A stretch of 64,000 bases of DNA. Origin: Carnimonas bestiolae. Lineage in GTDB: Bacteria > Pseudomonadota > Gammaproteobacteria > Pseudomonadales > Halomonadaceae. Below the pieces are notes generated by a model that saw only the letters and a program-made list of their open reading frames with translations, searched no databases and was not told where the DNA came from. The stretch lies in NCBI RefSeq assembly GCF_051251125.1, contig NZ_JBPCZL010000001.1; one strand, written 5' to 3'. Each line of letters opens with the position of its first letter. The first letter of the stretch is position 1. Shown piece after piece: positions 55,062 through 64,000 of the stretch. A program made the position numbers and the translations under genes.

Positions 55062-55351
55062 GAAGTGTTCCCGAAGTTGGCATGACGAGTCGTGAGCATG
55101 GAATGGCGAGGCCCCTCGCCCAATAGGCAAGCGCACGCGGCACCAAACGGCTCATTGTTATTATTCAGCACCCTAGAATAGGCTCATCGGCCGAGCGTAG
55201 CGTTACGGCGCAGACCGCCCTGCACAGGATCACGCGCTCGGCTAACCACCCAATCGCCTAATTCATTCTTAACAAAGAAGATAGCACTGCTTGGCACCTC
55301 CCAGCCACTGCCGCGAAGCCCCTCGCTGTAGCAGCACGGTATTGGCTGCGC

Positions 55352-55385
55352 AAAAAAGCCGCACACGCTGTTAAACGCCTGCGGC
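55352..55385 (-). terminator. Terminator of the small DUF1127-like gene
   Basis: On the minus strand GCCGCA (55385-55380) and TGCGGC (55363-55358) close a stem with wobble pairs inside, followed by six T residues. It lies 63 bases past the stop of the small gene at 55448. The rest of the 55062-55447 gap holds no recognised gene. Confidence 0.8.
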
Positions 55386-55447
55386 CTGGTGAGTGATATG
55401 AAAAAGCGCCGCTGATTGCAGTGCACTTAGTAGCCATGATGCGAGAA

Positions 55448-55726
55448 TTACTCACGCGGCATCTTTCGCCGCCATCGTCGTCGCCGATACCTTTTACAGC
55501 GTTTTACCGAATCGGCATTCGGCTGACGTTCTACGACTCTCAGCTCGGGCCGCGATGCAGGTACGCTGTCTTGGGGAGTGGCGACGATCTCGTCATTTTC
55601 GGCAGTGAAGCCGATATCTTCTTTTAGCCACGCTGGCAGGTGCTGGACCATTTGCGCATGGCGACGCTGTTTTTGACGCAACCGCTTGTTTTTTATCGCG
55701 GTAATAAGACATAAATAAATACGCAT
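55448..55726 (-). CDS. Small DUF1127-like protein
   Basis: A 92-residue basic protein. The segment NKRLRQKQRRHAQMVQHLPA, continuing WLKEDIGFTAEN, resembles the DUF1127 core (about 40 residues, xxLxxLPxxLLKDIGL). The C-terminal tail ends in an Arg-rich stretch (RRRRWRRK). DUF1127 proteins in other proteobacteria bind RNA and influence phosphate, carbon or stress responses; that is known only for some. AAGGA lies nine bases before the ATG, and a proper terminator follows. The N terminus MRIYLCLITAIK is mildly hydrophobic. Real expression is therefore likely, though the family call is moderate. Confidence 0.6.
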   Translation of the reverse strand: MRIYLCLITAIKNKRLRQKQRRHAQMVQHLPAWLKEDIGFTAENDEIVATPQDSVPASRPELRVVERQPNADSVKRCKRYRRRRWRRKMPRE

Positions 55727-56193
55727 GGCGCGTGTTCCTTGTTTATCGAAACGAGGAGCCGCATACCAGGGCGATAGAATATTCGCTTTTCACTACCTAA
55801 CAACAATAATATTCCGCTTACGATTCACTTTCAGCACGTTACTCATGTGTGCGAAAGAAGCCGCGCGTTATTATTTCACTATTAGCGTAATGAGCTACCA
55901 AAATAGCCAGTGTGATTATTCGACCGCACCTGATGCGCGGCCGACGATGTCAGTGTCAGACGCGATTCAGTGAATGACCATTGGTGCGAAATCGGTCACC
56001 AAAGGTAATCATGAAATTATTCAGCGTTGACATAGACATATCACACCTCTCTTGAGGGGAATGGGAGATAAGAAGCTCGTTCACGACGAGCGTCGGAATT
56101 AATTAAATCCCACGCAGCCAAAAAGCGCAACCATTAAAATAAAAACAACCGTTAATTAAATGTTGCGAACGGGTGTTCACAGCACTCATCGTT
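55727..56193. other. Intergenic region, AT-rich
   Basis: 467 bases between the small gene and yejF. It has no gene I can support. It is AT-rich, with a GCTCG/CGAGC hairpin around 56074-56091, and must hold the promoter of the minus-strand small gene and the end of the yej operon. No T-tract terminator is evident. Confidence 0.4.
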
Positions 56194-57855
56194 TTATTTT
56201 CCCGCATTACCACAGCGACCTAATGAGTGAGTGCTACTCTCTTTATTATCTCCGCCCACTGATGAGGCGGCTACCAAGCGACGCGTAAATGCGGTTTGCG
56301 GCGCATCGAATACCGCATCGACCTGCCCCTGCTCAACCACAGCACCCTCCTGCAATACCATCACCCGATGTGACAGCGCTCGCACCACCGCCAAATCGTG
56401 GCTGATAAACAGGTAGCTGAGGCCCTGCTCGCGCTGCAATCTGCGCAGCAGCTCAATCAGCTGAGTTTGCACCACGCGATCCAGTGCCGCGGTCGGTTCG
56501 TCCAATAGCACTACGCGCGGCTTGAGTATCAGCGCCCGCGCCAAGGAAATGCGCGCACGCTGCCCGCCGGAGAACTCGTGCGGGTATCGATCAACCGCGT
56601 CGATATCCAGCCCGACATCTTGCAGCACCTGATTAACGCGCTGTGCCACCTCGGCGTTATTCAGATGGCGCTGATGAAAGCGCAGTCCTTCAGCAATGAT
56701 CTCGAACACGCTCATGCGCGGCGATAGGGAACCATAGGGGTCCTGAAAGACAAACTGCACCTCTGCGCGCAGCGGCCGCCACTGCCGCATCGAAAACCCA
56801 TCAACGCGCTGCCCCAGCAAGGTAACTGCTCCACTGGCGTGCTGTACGCCAAGGATAGCCTTGGCGAGCGTCGACTTTCCCGAGCCCGATTCACCCACAA
56901 TGCCCAGCGTTTCTCCTTCCCGCAGCTGAAGGCTTACTTCGCGCAATGCGTGAACACCGTCGGCTCGTCGGCGTAGCAAACGACGTCGCCCAGGGTAGTG
57001 AACGGTCAAGCTTTCAGTGTGAAGAAGCACCGGCGCATCTGAGCGAAGCGGCTGCGGCGCTCCGCTCGGCTCGGCGGCCAACAGCGCACGGGTGTAATAG
57101 TGCTGGGGGTTACCGAGTACCTCGCGCGCATCGCCCGACTCCACCAAACGGCCATGGCGCATCACGCTGACGTGCTGGGCAAATCGCCGCACCAGATTAA
57201 GATCGTGGGTAATCAGCAGCAGCGCCGACCCAAGCGACTCTTTCAAGTGCTCGAGCAGTTCGAGTATTTCGTGGGCGACGGTAACGTCGAGCGCCGTGGT
57301 CGGCTCATCGGCGATAATCAGCTGCGGCCGATTGGCGATCGCCATGGCAATCACCACCCGCTGCCGCTGGCCTCCCGATAATGCATGCGGATACGCGCGC
57401 ATCATGCGCTCTGGATCAGGCAGATTGACTTCCTTGAGCAACTCGATCACGCGCGCACGTCGCACGCTCGCGGGCGCTTTCTGGTGAAGGTGGAGCGCTT
57501 CTCCCAACTGCTGCCCTATCGTGTGCACGGGATTGAGCGACGACATCGGCTCCTGAAAAATAAAGCCGACGTCATTGCCTCGGCAACGATTCAGTTGCTT
57601 ACGATCGAGAGCCGCCAATTCAACGCCATTTAGCCGACGTTGCCCTGAAACGCTAAACAGGGGATTGAGCAGCCCCACAATCGAGAGCGCGGTCAGCGAT
57701 TTACCAGAGCCTGACTCCCCCACCAACGCGTGAGTCTCGCCCGCCTGAATCTTCAGGTCGAGGTGCTCGACCAGTGCTCGGTCGCCCAAGCGGATATTGA
57801 GATCCTTAATCGCCAGCAGTGCGTCGTGCGAGCGGCTATCTGAAGAGGTTGGCAT
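56194..57855 (-). CDS. yejF: YejF-type peptide ABC transporter ATPase (two fused ATPase domains)
   Basis: A 553-residue ATPase with two complete cassettes. The first has Walker A GESGSGKS near residue 50, signature LSGGQRQRVVIAMAIANRPQ and Walker B LIIADEPTTALD. The second has GESGSGKST near 325, FSGGQRARISLARALILKP and VVLLDEPTAALD. This fused form is diagnostic of YejF and similar GsiA-type proteins. It drives uptake of peptides, including microcin C in E. coli. ATG 57855 follows AGGTGATT and is preferred to TTG 57858. It is the last of yejA-yejB-yejE-yejF, 3 bases after yejE. Confidence 0.94.
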   Translation of the reverse strand: MPTSSDSRSHDALLAIKDLNIRLGDRALVEHLDLKIQAGETHALVGESGSGKSLTALSIVGLLNPLFSVSGQRRLNGVELAALDRKQLNRCRGNDVGFIFQEPMSSLNPVHTIGQQLGEALHLHQKAPASVRRARVIELLKEVNLPDPERMMRAYPHALSGGQRQRVVIAMAIANRPQLIIADEPTTALDVTVAHEILELLEHLKESLGSALLLITHDLNLVRRFAQHVSVMRHGRLVESGDAREVLGNPQHYYTRALLAAEPSGAPQPLRSDAPVLLHTESLTVHYPGRRRLLRRRADGVHALREVSLQLREGETLGIVGESGSGKSTLAKAILGVQHASGAVTLLGQRVDGFSMRQWRPLRAEVQFVFQDPYGSLSPRMSVFEIIAEGLRFHQRHLNNAEVAQRVNQVLQDVGLDIDAVDRYPHEFSGGQRARISLARALILKPRVVLLDEPTAALDRVVQTQLIELLRRLQREQGLSYLFISHDLAVVRALSHRVMVLQEGAVVEQGQVDAVFDAPQTAFTRRLVAASSVGGDNKESSTHSLGRCGNAGK

Positions 57856-57858
57856 CAA

Positions 57859-58938
57859 TCACCTCACGCTAGAATGACGAGGATCGAGCGCATCGCGCAG
57901 CCCAAGCCCCACAAAGACAAGCGCCGTCATCAGCACCGCCAAAGTAATAAACGCGCTGAAGCTAATCCAGGGCGCGTGCGGGTTCTGCTGCGCCTGCTGA
58001 GTCATTTCACCAATGGAAGGCGCGCCCGCCGGTAGCCCGAAGCCGAGATAATCGAGCACCACCAGGCTGGTAATCGCAGTGGTAAAGACAAACGGCAAGT
58101 TGCTAAGCGTCGACACCAGTGAATTGGGCAACACATGGCGTACTAACACCGCCCTGCTTGGCAGGCCCATCAATCGCGCCGCCGCCACATAATCGAGTGC
58201 GCGCGTACGCAGCACCTCTGCGCGTACGTAGTCGACCACTTGCAGCCAGCCAAACAGCGATAAAATAAGCACTAGCCACCAGAAACTCGCATGAAACATG
58301 CTGGCCAGTATCATCACCAGATACAGAAGCGGCATGCCGGCCCAGATTTCCGTCAATCGCTGCCCCAGCAAATCGACCCAGCCGCCGAAGTACCCCTGAA
58401 TTCCCCCAAGCACAATCCCAACTACCAGCGACACCAGCGTGATCAGTGACGCGAAGGCCAGTGACAGCCTTACGCCGTAAAGCGTACGCGCCAGCACATC
58501 CCTGCCCACGTCGTCGGTACCCAACCAGTGGCGACTATTAGGAGAAGAAGGCACTGCCTCAGGGTTGGCAACATCGATGGTGTCGGAGGAATACGGAATC
58601 GGTGCCCTCCACTGCCAACCGTGCGCAGCAATCGCACGCTGAAGGTCAGGATCGGAAAAATCGGCGCGCGTCGGCAATGTGCCGCCGAACTGGGTGGCTG
58701 GGTAGTCCTTCAGCAGCGGCGCATAGTAGTGGCCTTCGTACTTCACCAGCCACGGGCGCTCGTTGGCAATAATCGGCGCGCAGATGCTCGCTACTGCTAT
58801 CACTATCAGCACCCACAGCGACAACCAGGCCAGTCGATTGCGGCGCAGCGTCGTCAATCGGCGGCGCATGATGGGTGACAGCACACGCGAAAAACGCGCT
58901 ACCGAGGTTGCCTTTTGTGGATGGGCAGAAGCGCTCAT
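57859..58938 (-). CDS. yejE: YejE-type peptide ABC transporter permease
   Basis: A 359-residue permease of the OppC/DppC family. An N-terminal region rich in Arg (MRRRLTTLRRNRLAWLSLWV) leads into the first helix, then a long periplasmic loop and the transporter core with LGTDDVGRDVLARTLYGVRL. The EAA loop is VLRTRALDYVAAARLMGLPS. ATG 58938 overlaps the yejB stop by 4 bases and has GAGG before it, so I take it over the longer frame to 58974. Confidence 0.94.
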   Translation of the reverse strand: MSASAHPQKATSVARFSRVLSPIMRRRLTTLRRNRLAWLSLWVLIVIAVASICAPIIANERPWLVKYEGHYYAPLLKDYPATQFGGTLPTRADFSDPDLQRAIAAHGWQWRAPIPYSSDTIDVANPEAVPSSPNSRHWLGTDDVGRDVLARTLYGVRLSLAFASLITLVSLVVGIVLGGIQGYFGGWVDLLGQRLTEIWAGMPLLYLVMILASMFHASFWWLVLILSLFGWLQVVDYVRAEVLRTRALDYVAAARLMGLPSRAVLVRHVLPNSLVSTLSNLPFVFTTAITSLVVLDYLGFGLPAGAPSIGEMTQQAQQNPHAPWISFSAFITLAVLMTALVFVGLGLRDALDPRHSSVR

Positions 58939-59981
58939 GCGTGGGCCTCGAAGCTCAAACGTGGATCGATCCACAAATAGAGAAGATCGCTTAATAGCTG
59001 TGAGAGCAGCTGCAGCAAAGAGAAGATAAACAGCGTGCCAAAAATTACCGGATAATCGCGCTGCTGTAGCGCCTGATAGCCCAGTTGGCCTAATCCGTCG
59101 AGAGAAAACATCGACTCGATCACCACCGAGCCCGAGATCAGCATCGCCACTACCGTTGCCGGAACGCCCGAGATGATCACCAGCATGGCGTTGCGGAACA
59201 CATGGCGGTAAAGCACTCGCCGTTCACTTGCACCCTTGGCGCGCGCGGTCAGCACATATTGAGAGTGGATCTGATCGAGGAAGCTATTGCGCGTCATCAG
59301 CGTCAGGATGGCGAAGGCGCCCAGCGTGTAGGAAAGCACCGGCAGCGTGATGTGACTCAGGTAATCGCCCACCTTCCCCAGCAGCGATAGCTGAGCGAAA
59401 TCTGCCGACACCAGTCCTCTCAATGGCAGCCAACTGACGTACTGACCGCTGGCAAACAGCGTGACCAAAATAAGCGCCCACATCATCGGGGGAACGGCAT
59501 AGCCCACCACCACGATGAAGGAAGTGATTCCGTCAAAGCGTGCGCCTGCTCGCATCGCCTGAGCAATGCCCAGCGGAATCGACACCATGTAGGCAATCAG
59601 CAATGACCAAAAGCCCAGCGATAGCGTTACCGGCAGGCGCTCGATAATCAGTCGGCTAACGCGCTCTCCCTGGAAAAAGCTGTCGCCAAAATCGAATAGC
59701 GCATAATTCTTTACCATGGTGGCGAAACGCTGATACCACGGCTGGTCAAGTCCAAAGGTATGGTTGAGCTGATCGATATAGCGCTGATCCAGCGCGGCGG
59801 CAGCGCCTGCCGCACGCTGAGCCCCAGCGCCCGGCTCGCCCTGCCCCATACTTTGTAGCTGCGCCACGATCTGGTCAGCAGGGCCGCCCGGCGCGGCTTG
59901 CAACAGCGCAAAATTGATCAGCAAGATGCCAATCAAGGTGACCAGCAGCAACACCAAACGATGGGTAAGGTAGCGAGCCAT
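58935..59981 (-). CDS. yejB: YejB-type peptide ABC transporter permease
   Basis: A 348-residue permease of the OppB/DppB family. The start MARYLTHRLVLLLVTLIGIL is family-typical, with a longer periplasmic insert (GQGEPGAGAQRAAGAAAALD) than in DppB, as in YejB. The EAA loop reads YVLTARAKGASERRVLYRHV. It pairs with YejE. Its start is 2 bases from the yejA stop. Confidence 0.94.
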   Translation of the reverse strand: MARYLTHRLVLLLVTLIGILLINFALLQAAPGGPADQIVAQLQSMGQGEPGAGAQRAAGAAAALDQRYIDQLNHTFGLDQPWYQRFATMVKNYALFDFGDSFFQGERVSRLIIERLPVTLSLGFWSLLIAYMVSIPLGIAQAMRAGARFDGITSFIVVVGYAVPPMMWALILVTLFASGQYVSWLPLRGLVSADFAQLSLLGKVGDYLSHITLPVLSYTLGAFAILTLMTRNSFLDQIHSQYVLTARAKGASERRVLYRHVFRNAMLVIISGVPATVVAMLISGSVVIESMFSLDGLGQLGYQALQQRDYPVIFGTLFIFSLLQLLSQLLSDLLYLWIDPRLSFEAHA

Positions 59982-59983
59982 GT

Positions 59984-61867
59984 TTAGTGCTCCTGCTGTT
60001 TGGCTGAAGGCGCCGAGGCGGGATTGGCAGGCTCATCCCACCAACTGAACAAATCGACACCGAAACGCGGCGCCCGCGCCGGAACACGAACATGCCGCCA
60101 GCGCGCCAGATAGTAGCCGCGCTGGTAGTAAAGCGGCATGTAGTAGTAGCCGTAGCGCAGCAGCCGATCGAGTGCCCGCCCAGCGGTAACGATCTGCTCG
60201 CGAGATTGACCGTTGATAACGTCCTTTATCACGGCATCTATTGGCTTGCTCTTGATTCCCGCCAGATTACCGGCATGAGGAATATCAGCCCCGCTCGATC
60301 CCCACATACGATCTTGCTCAGCACCGGGGCTATTGGACTGCGCCAGTGCACCGTTCACATCCGCCATATCGAAGTCGAAACGACCCGTACGAACCTGATA
60401 GAGCGCGGGGTCCACCACCTGAATATCCAGCGCGATGCCTAGTTTTTTCAGCTCTCGCGCGTACGCCAGCGCTGGCCGCACCTGATGCTGACTATTGAGC
60501 AGCAGTGATATCACCACGGGATGCTCGTGCTGATCGACCAAGGTGTAGTGCTTTAGCTGAAACCCGGCTGCCTCAAGTAACCGCAGCGCCTTCTCCAGAC
60601 GTTGCGATTGCGTTAGGCCATCATCGCTTTCCAGCGGGCGCTTAAACACATCGGAGGGCAAGTGCTTCGCGAAAGGCTTCAGCAGCTCGAACTCTGTTCC
60701 AGAGGGCAAGCCCTTGGCCTGCATCTCGGAATCGCTCCAAAACCCCGCCAACGGATGGTAAAAACCGTGGAACAACAAGCGATTGGTCGACTTGAAATCG
60801 AACGCCAGGGTTAATGCTTCCCTGACGCGCCGGTCGCGGAACAGCGGACGCCGCAGGTTCATCGCGTAGCCCATGAAGTTACCAGGCGTGCCATCAATCA
60901 GATGGAACTTGATGATATCGCCGCGTTCAAGCGCTACCCCGTTATAGCCAGAGGACCACACGGTGGGAGAATTCTCGATGCGCATATCGAGACGACCTGA
61001 GAGAAACGCTTGCAGTGCCACGGCATCATCGGTGTAGGTGTCGTAGATGAGGGTGTCGAAATTAAAACGCCCGCGATTGGCCAGCAGATCCTTCGCCCAG
61101 TAATCCGGATTACGTCGGTAAACGACTCTCGCCCCCTTCTCTACCTGCGCCATCCGATAAGGCCCTGATCCTACTGGGATATCAAAAGTGGGCCGCGAGA
61201 AGTCACGTTTGCGCCAATAGTGCTCGGGAAAAATCGGAAACTGCCCCAACAGCAGCGGCTGCTCGCGCGGCGCGCTCTTGTCCAGCGCAAAGCGCACCAC
61301 CCCCTTTCTGGGAATGGAGACACCGCCGACCCCCGCATAGTAGCCGCGGTAAAGCGGCAAGCCTTTTTCCATTAACATCCGATAGCTGAACACTACATCA
61401 CGGGCGGTAATCGGCGTGTTATCGCTAAAGCGTGCGCGTGGATTGATGCCGAATTCGACCCAGGAGCGGTCCGGTGCCAACCGAATACCGCTGGCAATCA
61501 GGGGATAGCCGGTGAAGGGTTCATCCGCTGGAAAATCAAGCAGAGTGTCGTATAGCGCGCTGCGGTATAGATAGGTGACGCCCGGCGCTGGATTGACGCC
61601 GACAATGAAGGGATTGGTGGAATCAAAGTGGCCTAACGCCATCGGCGACTGCCTGCGTAAGGTACCGCCTTTGGGCGCATCAGGATTCACGTAATCGTAG
61701 TGGCGGGCGTTAGCGCCTAACTGCGGCTTACCAAACAGCGCGATGCCGCGCTGGGTAGCCACCGCCGGCGATGTATCATCGGACAGCTGCGCGGTCGCGG
61801 CCGCGACAGACGGCTGCGTATCCCCAATGAAAATCAATAAACAGACCGTCAGCAAGGCAGCGCGCAC
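59984..61867 (-). CDS. yejA: YejA-type periplasmic peptide-binding protein
   Basis: A 627-residue periplasmic binding protein of extracellular family 5. A signal peptide (RAALLTVCLLIFIGDTQPSV) is followed by the YejA-typical start HYDYVNPDAPKGGTLRRQSP and FDSTNPFIVG, then NPRARFSDNTPITARDVVFS and LAFDFKSTNRLLFHGFYHPL. Start is GTG 61867 (AGGA nine bases before) or TTG 61873; I take GTG. It carries the peptide or peptide-nucleotide substrate to YejBEF. The 363 bases before it hold the operon promoter and a terminator from the upstream gene pair. Confidence 0.93.
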   Translation of the reverse strand: MRAALLTVCLLIFIGDTQPSVAAATAQLSDDTSPAVATQRGIALFGKPQLGANARHYDYVNPDAPKGGTLRRQSPMALGHFDSTNPFIVGVNPAPGVTYLYRSALYDTLLDFPADEPFTGYPLIASGIRLAPDRSWVEFGINPRARFSDNTPITARDVVFSYRMLMEKGLPLYRGYYAGVGGVSIPRKGVVRFALDKSAPREQPLLLGQFPIFPEHYWRKRDFSRPTFDIPVGSGPYRMAQVEKGARVVYRRNPDYWAKDLLANRGRFNFDTLIYDTYTDDAVALQAFLSGRLDMRIENSPTVWSSGYNGVALERGDIIKFHLIDGTPGNFMGYAMNLRRPLFRDRRVREALTLAFDFKSTNRLLFHGFYHPLAGFWSDSEMQAKGLPSGTEFELLKPFAKHLPSDVFKRPLESDDGLTQSQRLEKALRLLEAAGFQLKHYTLVDQHEHPVVISLLLNSQHQVRPALAYARELKKLGIALDIQVVDPALYQVRTGRFDFDMADVNGALAQSNSPGAEQDRMWGSSGADIPHAGNLAGIKSKPIDAVIKDVINGQSREQIVTAGRALDRLLRYGYYYMPLYYQRGYYLARWRHVRVPARAPRFGVDLFSWWDEPANPASAPSAKQQEH

Positions 61868-62104
61868 GGGCAAATGTCCTGTATGGATAATCGTTATTGT
61901 TGTAATACCGACATGCCACCAATCCGTAAGACGATCTGCGACACGGCAATCGTTGTCTCTCGTCAGCCGCCATCCTTAACGGCGCGAGCGGTGGCAGACA
62001 AATTCTTCAGCCTTCCTCGAGCCCTCTTCTTCATCAAACACAGCAAGGACTATGCCAAAAAGGCGCTAATCGGGGATAAAAGCTTAAAAGACACTTAATA
62101 TAAA

Positions 62105-62133
62105 GCCGAGCTCGCTACGCCCGCGGACTCGGC
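62105..62133 (-). terminator. Terminator of the MBL/cysteine-desulfurase operon
   Basis: On the minus strand GCCGAG (62133-62128) and CTCGGC (62110-62105) close a stem with a CGC/GCG inner pair, followed by TTTATATT. It separates the operon from yejA. Confidence 0.8.
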
Positions 62134-62230
62134 CTGTTAATTGGATTATCGATGGGGGAATTCAGCACTCGAAACGTCTTTTTCAAGCGGACCGCGTGCT
62201 GCTTTCCGGTGCACCGCCCCGAGGCGTGCA

Positions 62231-63148
62231 TCATTTAAGACGATTGATGGGAATTTTCAGATAGCGCTCACCGTCGGATTCAGGCTCAGGAAACCGGCCA
62301 CCGCGCATGTTCACTTGCACAGAGGGCAGGATCAGCGTTGGCATGTTGAGCGTGGCGTCGCGCTGGGTGCGTAGCTGGACGAAGTCGTGTTCGTTAACGC
62401 CTTCGCGTACGTGCACGTTGTGTTCGCGCTGTTCCGCGACAGTGGTTTGCCACGCGTACTGGTCACGGCCCGGCGCCTGATAGTCGTGACAAAGATAGAG
62501 CGCCGTGTCGGAAGGCAGGCTAAGCAGGCGTCGAATCGAGCGGAACAGGCGCTGCGCATCGCCGCCAGGAAAATCCGCTCGCGCGGTGCCGAAATCGGGC
62601 ATGAACAGGGTGTCACCAATGAAGGCAATATTGCCGATCACGTAGGCCATATCGGCAGGCGTATGCCCCGGCACGTGCAGCGCGATGGCATCGATGCTGC
62701 CCAGCTGGAAGCGCTCGCCATCGTCGAACAGCCGATCAAACTGCGAGCCGTCGCGCTCGAATTCAGTGCCAGCGTTGAAGATTTTGCCGAACACCTGCTG
62801 CACATCGATGATATGCCGACCAATGGCCAGTTCGCCGCCCAACTGCTGCTGAAGCCACGGGGCCGCCGACAAGTGATCAGCATGAGCGTGTGTTTCGAGC
62901 TGCCATTGCACCTGCAACTGGTGCTCGCGCACGTACTCGACCACCTTCTCTGCCGAACGATAGCTGATGCCTCCCGCCGCGGCGTCGTAGTCGAGCACGC
63001 TGTCGATAACTGCCGCAGCACGGGTGGCGGGATCGTGCACCACATGGGTGGCGGTGCAGGTGGTGTCGTCAAAGAATGTCGTGACCGTTGGCGCCGTCGT
63101 GGTGGCGCCAATTTGCGCAGCGGCGGCCGCTATAGCACTATCTTTCAT
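62231..63148 (-). CDS. ETHE1/Blh-like MBL-fold hydrolase (persulfide dioxygenase type)
   Basis: A 305-residue metallo-beta-lactamase-fold protein. The metal site has HAHADHL near residue 88, HVPGHTPADM near 158, and Asp in GDTLFMPDFG with a later LCHDYQAPG. These fit the ETHE1 and bacterial Blh/SdoA-type persulfide dioxygenases, which use a single iron to turn glutathione persulfide to sulfite, rather than the two-zinc glyoxalase II. It has no rhodanese domain. Its position after a cysteine-desulfurase-like gene, with a 5-base gap, supports a sulfide or persulfide role. The biochemical subclass still needs the metal-ligand pattern checked. Confidence 0.85.
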   Translation of the reverse strand: MKDSAIAAAAAQIGATTTAPTVTTFFDDTTCTATHVVHDPATRAAAVIDSVLDYDAAAGGISYRSAEKVVEYVREHQLQVQWQLETHAHADHLSAAPWLQQQLGGELAIGRHIIDVQQVFGKIFNAGTEFERDGSQFDRLFDDGERFQLGSIDAIALHVPGHTPADMAYVIGNIAFIGDTLFMPDFGTARADFPGGDAQRLFRSIRRLLSLPSDTALYLCHDYQAPGRDQYAWQTTVAEQREHNVHVREGVNEHDFVQLRTQRDATLNMPTLILPSVQVNMRGGRFPEPESDGERYLKIPINRLK

Positions 63149-63153
63149 GCCGC

Positions 63154-64000
63154 TTATACCTCGCTATCGATGGGCGTATCCGAGCGCGCTTGAAAGCTGA
63201 AGCGCGCGGAACCGCGTTCACCCTGGTACTGCGCGAACAGCGGCTCGCTACTGGTAGCCAGCTCAGCGACGGCGGCCAAAATGGCCGCCACCTGTGACTC
63301 GCTATGCAGATAGCTCAAATTAAGGCGCACCCAGCCCGGCTTGGCAAGCTCGTTGCCCTCTTGAAGCTGCTGTTCGATCGCCTGCGACGATGACTCATCG
63401 ATGCCCAACAGGTAGTGCGCATAGGGGCCTGCACAGGCACAGCCACCGCGCGCCTGAATACCGAATTTGTCGCTAAGCAGCCGTGTCACCAGCTGATGGT
63501 TACGCGGTGTTCCTTCGGCGTCGAGCAATTGGAACGACAAAATTGGCAGCGCAGCGACCTGCTTATCGGGTGATAACAGACGCAGCCCCGCTAGCGATTG
63601 CCACGCTTCCAGCGCCTGCTGGCGCAGCGTTTGCTCGCGCGCTTCGATACGCTCGACGCCAACGGCCTCCTTGATCAGCATCACCAGTGCTGCGCGGATA
63701 TCGCCCACTACATTGGGCGTACCGGCTTCCTCGCGCGCGGTCAGGCTTTCGACGTAGCGATGGTGCCACGGCGATACAAAGGCCACCGTGCCGCCGCCCG
63801 GCACGGATGGCGTCGCGTTGATATCCAGGGTGTCGCGCACCACCAGAATACCAGAGGCCCCCGGCCCGCCCGGAAACTTATGGGTGGAAAACACGATCGC
63901 ATCCTTGGCGAACTCGCCTTCCCCCATATCGATATCCACGTAAGGCGCGACAGCCGCGTAATCAAAAATCGCCAACGCCCCTGCGCGCTTGAGACGCTGG
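63154..64000 (-). CDS. Class-V aminotransferase/cysteine desulfurase-like protein, 5' end outside window
   Basis: The frame is open to the right edge, with the N-terminal part missing; about 282 residues are seen. The PLP-binding lysine is in FSTHKFPGGPGASGILVVRD, and the preceding IFDYAAVAPYVDIDM is the region that positions PLP by an Asp. The C-terminal half has GIQARGGCACAGPYAHYLLG, where a Cys-rich loop takes the place of the catalytic-Cys loop of cysteine desulfurases. It resembles CsdA/SufS-like proteins and isopenicillin-N-epimerase-type members more than IscS. The stop is 5 bases before the MBL gene, so they form an operon. The exact reaction cannot be set from a partial gene. Confidence 0.8.
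   Translation of the reverse strand, partial: QRLKRAGALAIFDYAAVAPYVDIDMGEGEFAKDAIVFSTHKFPGGPGASGILVVRDTLDINATPSVPGGGTVAFVSPWHHRYVESLTAREEAGTPNVVGDIRAALVMLIKEAVGVERIEAREQTLRQQALEAWQSLAGLRLLSPDKQVAALPILSFQLLDAEGTPRNHQLVTRLLSDKFGIQARGGCACAGPYAHYLLGIDESSSQAIEQQLQEGNELAKPGWVRLNLSYLHSESQVAAILAAVAELATSSEPLFAQYQGERGSARFSFQARSDTPIDSEV

Noticed and set aside
55184..55426. An 80-codon frame on the minus strand with some protein-like stretches
   Set aside because: It starts with an unsupported GTG without a ribosome site and runs across a clear Rho-independent terminator (55352-55385).
1..64000. CRISPR arrays, rRNA or tRNA genes, insertion sequences
   Set aside because: I found no regularly spaced repeats, no tRNA cloverleaf or rRNA sequence, and no transposase-like reading frame.

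Overview
The window looks like a chromosomal segment from a moderately GC-rich, salt-adapted gammaproteobacterium, most likely of the Halomonadaceae. The reasons are the betIBA choline-to-betaine operon beside nhaA, the trpGDC operon with a trpL attenuator, the yejABEF and mdlAB transporters, and general gammaproteobacterial protein sequence. The taxonomic call is inference; there is no rRNA gene, tRNA gene, CRISPR array, insertion sequence or replication origin that I can see.

Left part (0-10 kb): the end of a yegP-like gene, a large multidomain ExeM/NucH-type nuclease, and a decayed cysteine-synthase remnant lead into a purine-degradation (hpx) region. This holds hpxW and hpxZ (oxalurate/oxamate branch), then uraH, uraD and a urate/xanthine permease on the minus strand, and divergent hpxO (FAD urate hydroxylase). 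Three sites fit the sigma-54 -24/-12 promoter pattern, before hpxW, before the permease operon and before hpxO. A TGCACC-N5-GGTGCG site that fits NtrC lies between the two divergent promoters, so the region is probably switched on by nitrogen limitation.

10-17.4 kb: an MFS transporter, nhaA, and betI-betB-betA. A BetI-type palindrome overlaps the -35 box of the bet promoter, and a strong terminator follows betA. 17.5-25.1 kb: an MdtABC-type RND efflux operon with unusual histidine-rich tails in one pump subunit. 25-35 kb: a GNAT acetyltransferase, a glycerophosphodiesterase, a small coiled-coil membrane protein, trpGDC behind a leader peptide with tandem Trp codons and an attenuator, a second MFS transporter, two aldo/keto reductases and a divergent LysR regulator.

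35.4-50.1 kb: a sulfur/organosulfur-looking region. It has a CMD/AhpD-like fusion protein, a complete cystine-type polar amino acid ABC transporter, a flavin monooxygenase, a DszC/SfnB-like acyl-CoA dehydrogenase homologue, two NtaA/DszA-type FMN monooxygenases and an orphan TauA. It is interrupted at 40.0-42.4 kb by a visibly AT-rich gene for a right-handed beta-helix, tailspike-like protein, which is probably acquired DNA.

50-64 kb: a general porin, the mdlAB ABC exporter pair, a small DUF1127-like protein with its own terminator, the yejABEF peptide importer, and an ETHE1-like persulfide-dioxygenase homologue beside a class-V aminotransferase/cysteine desulfurase that runs off the right edge.
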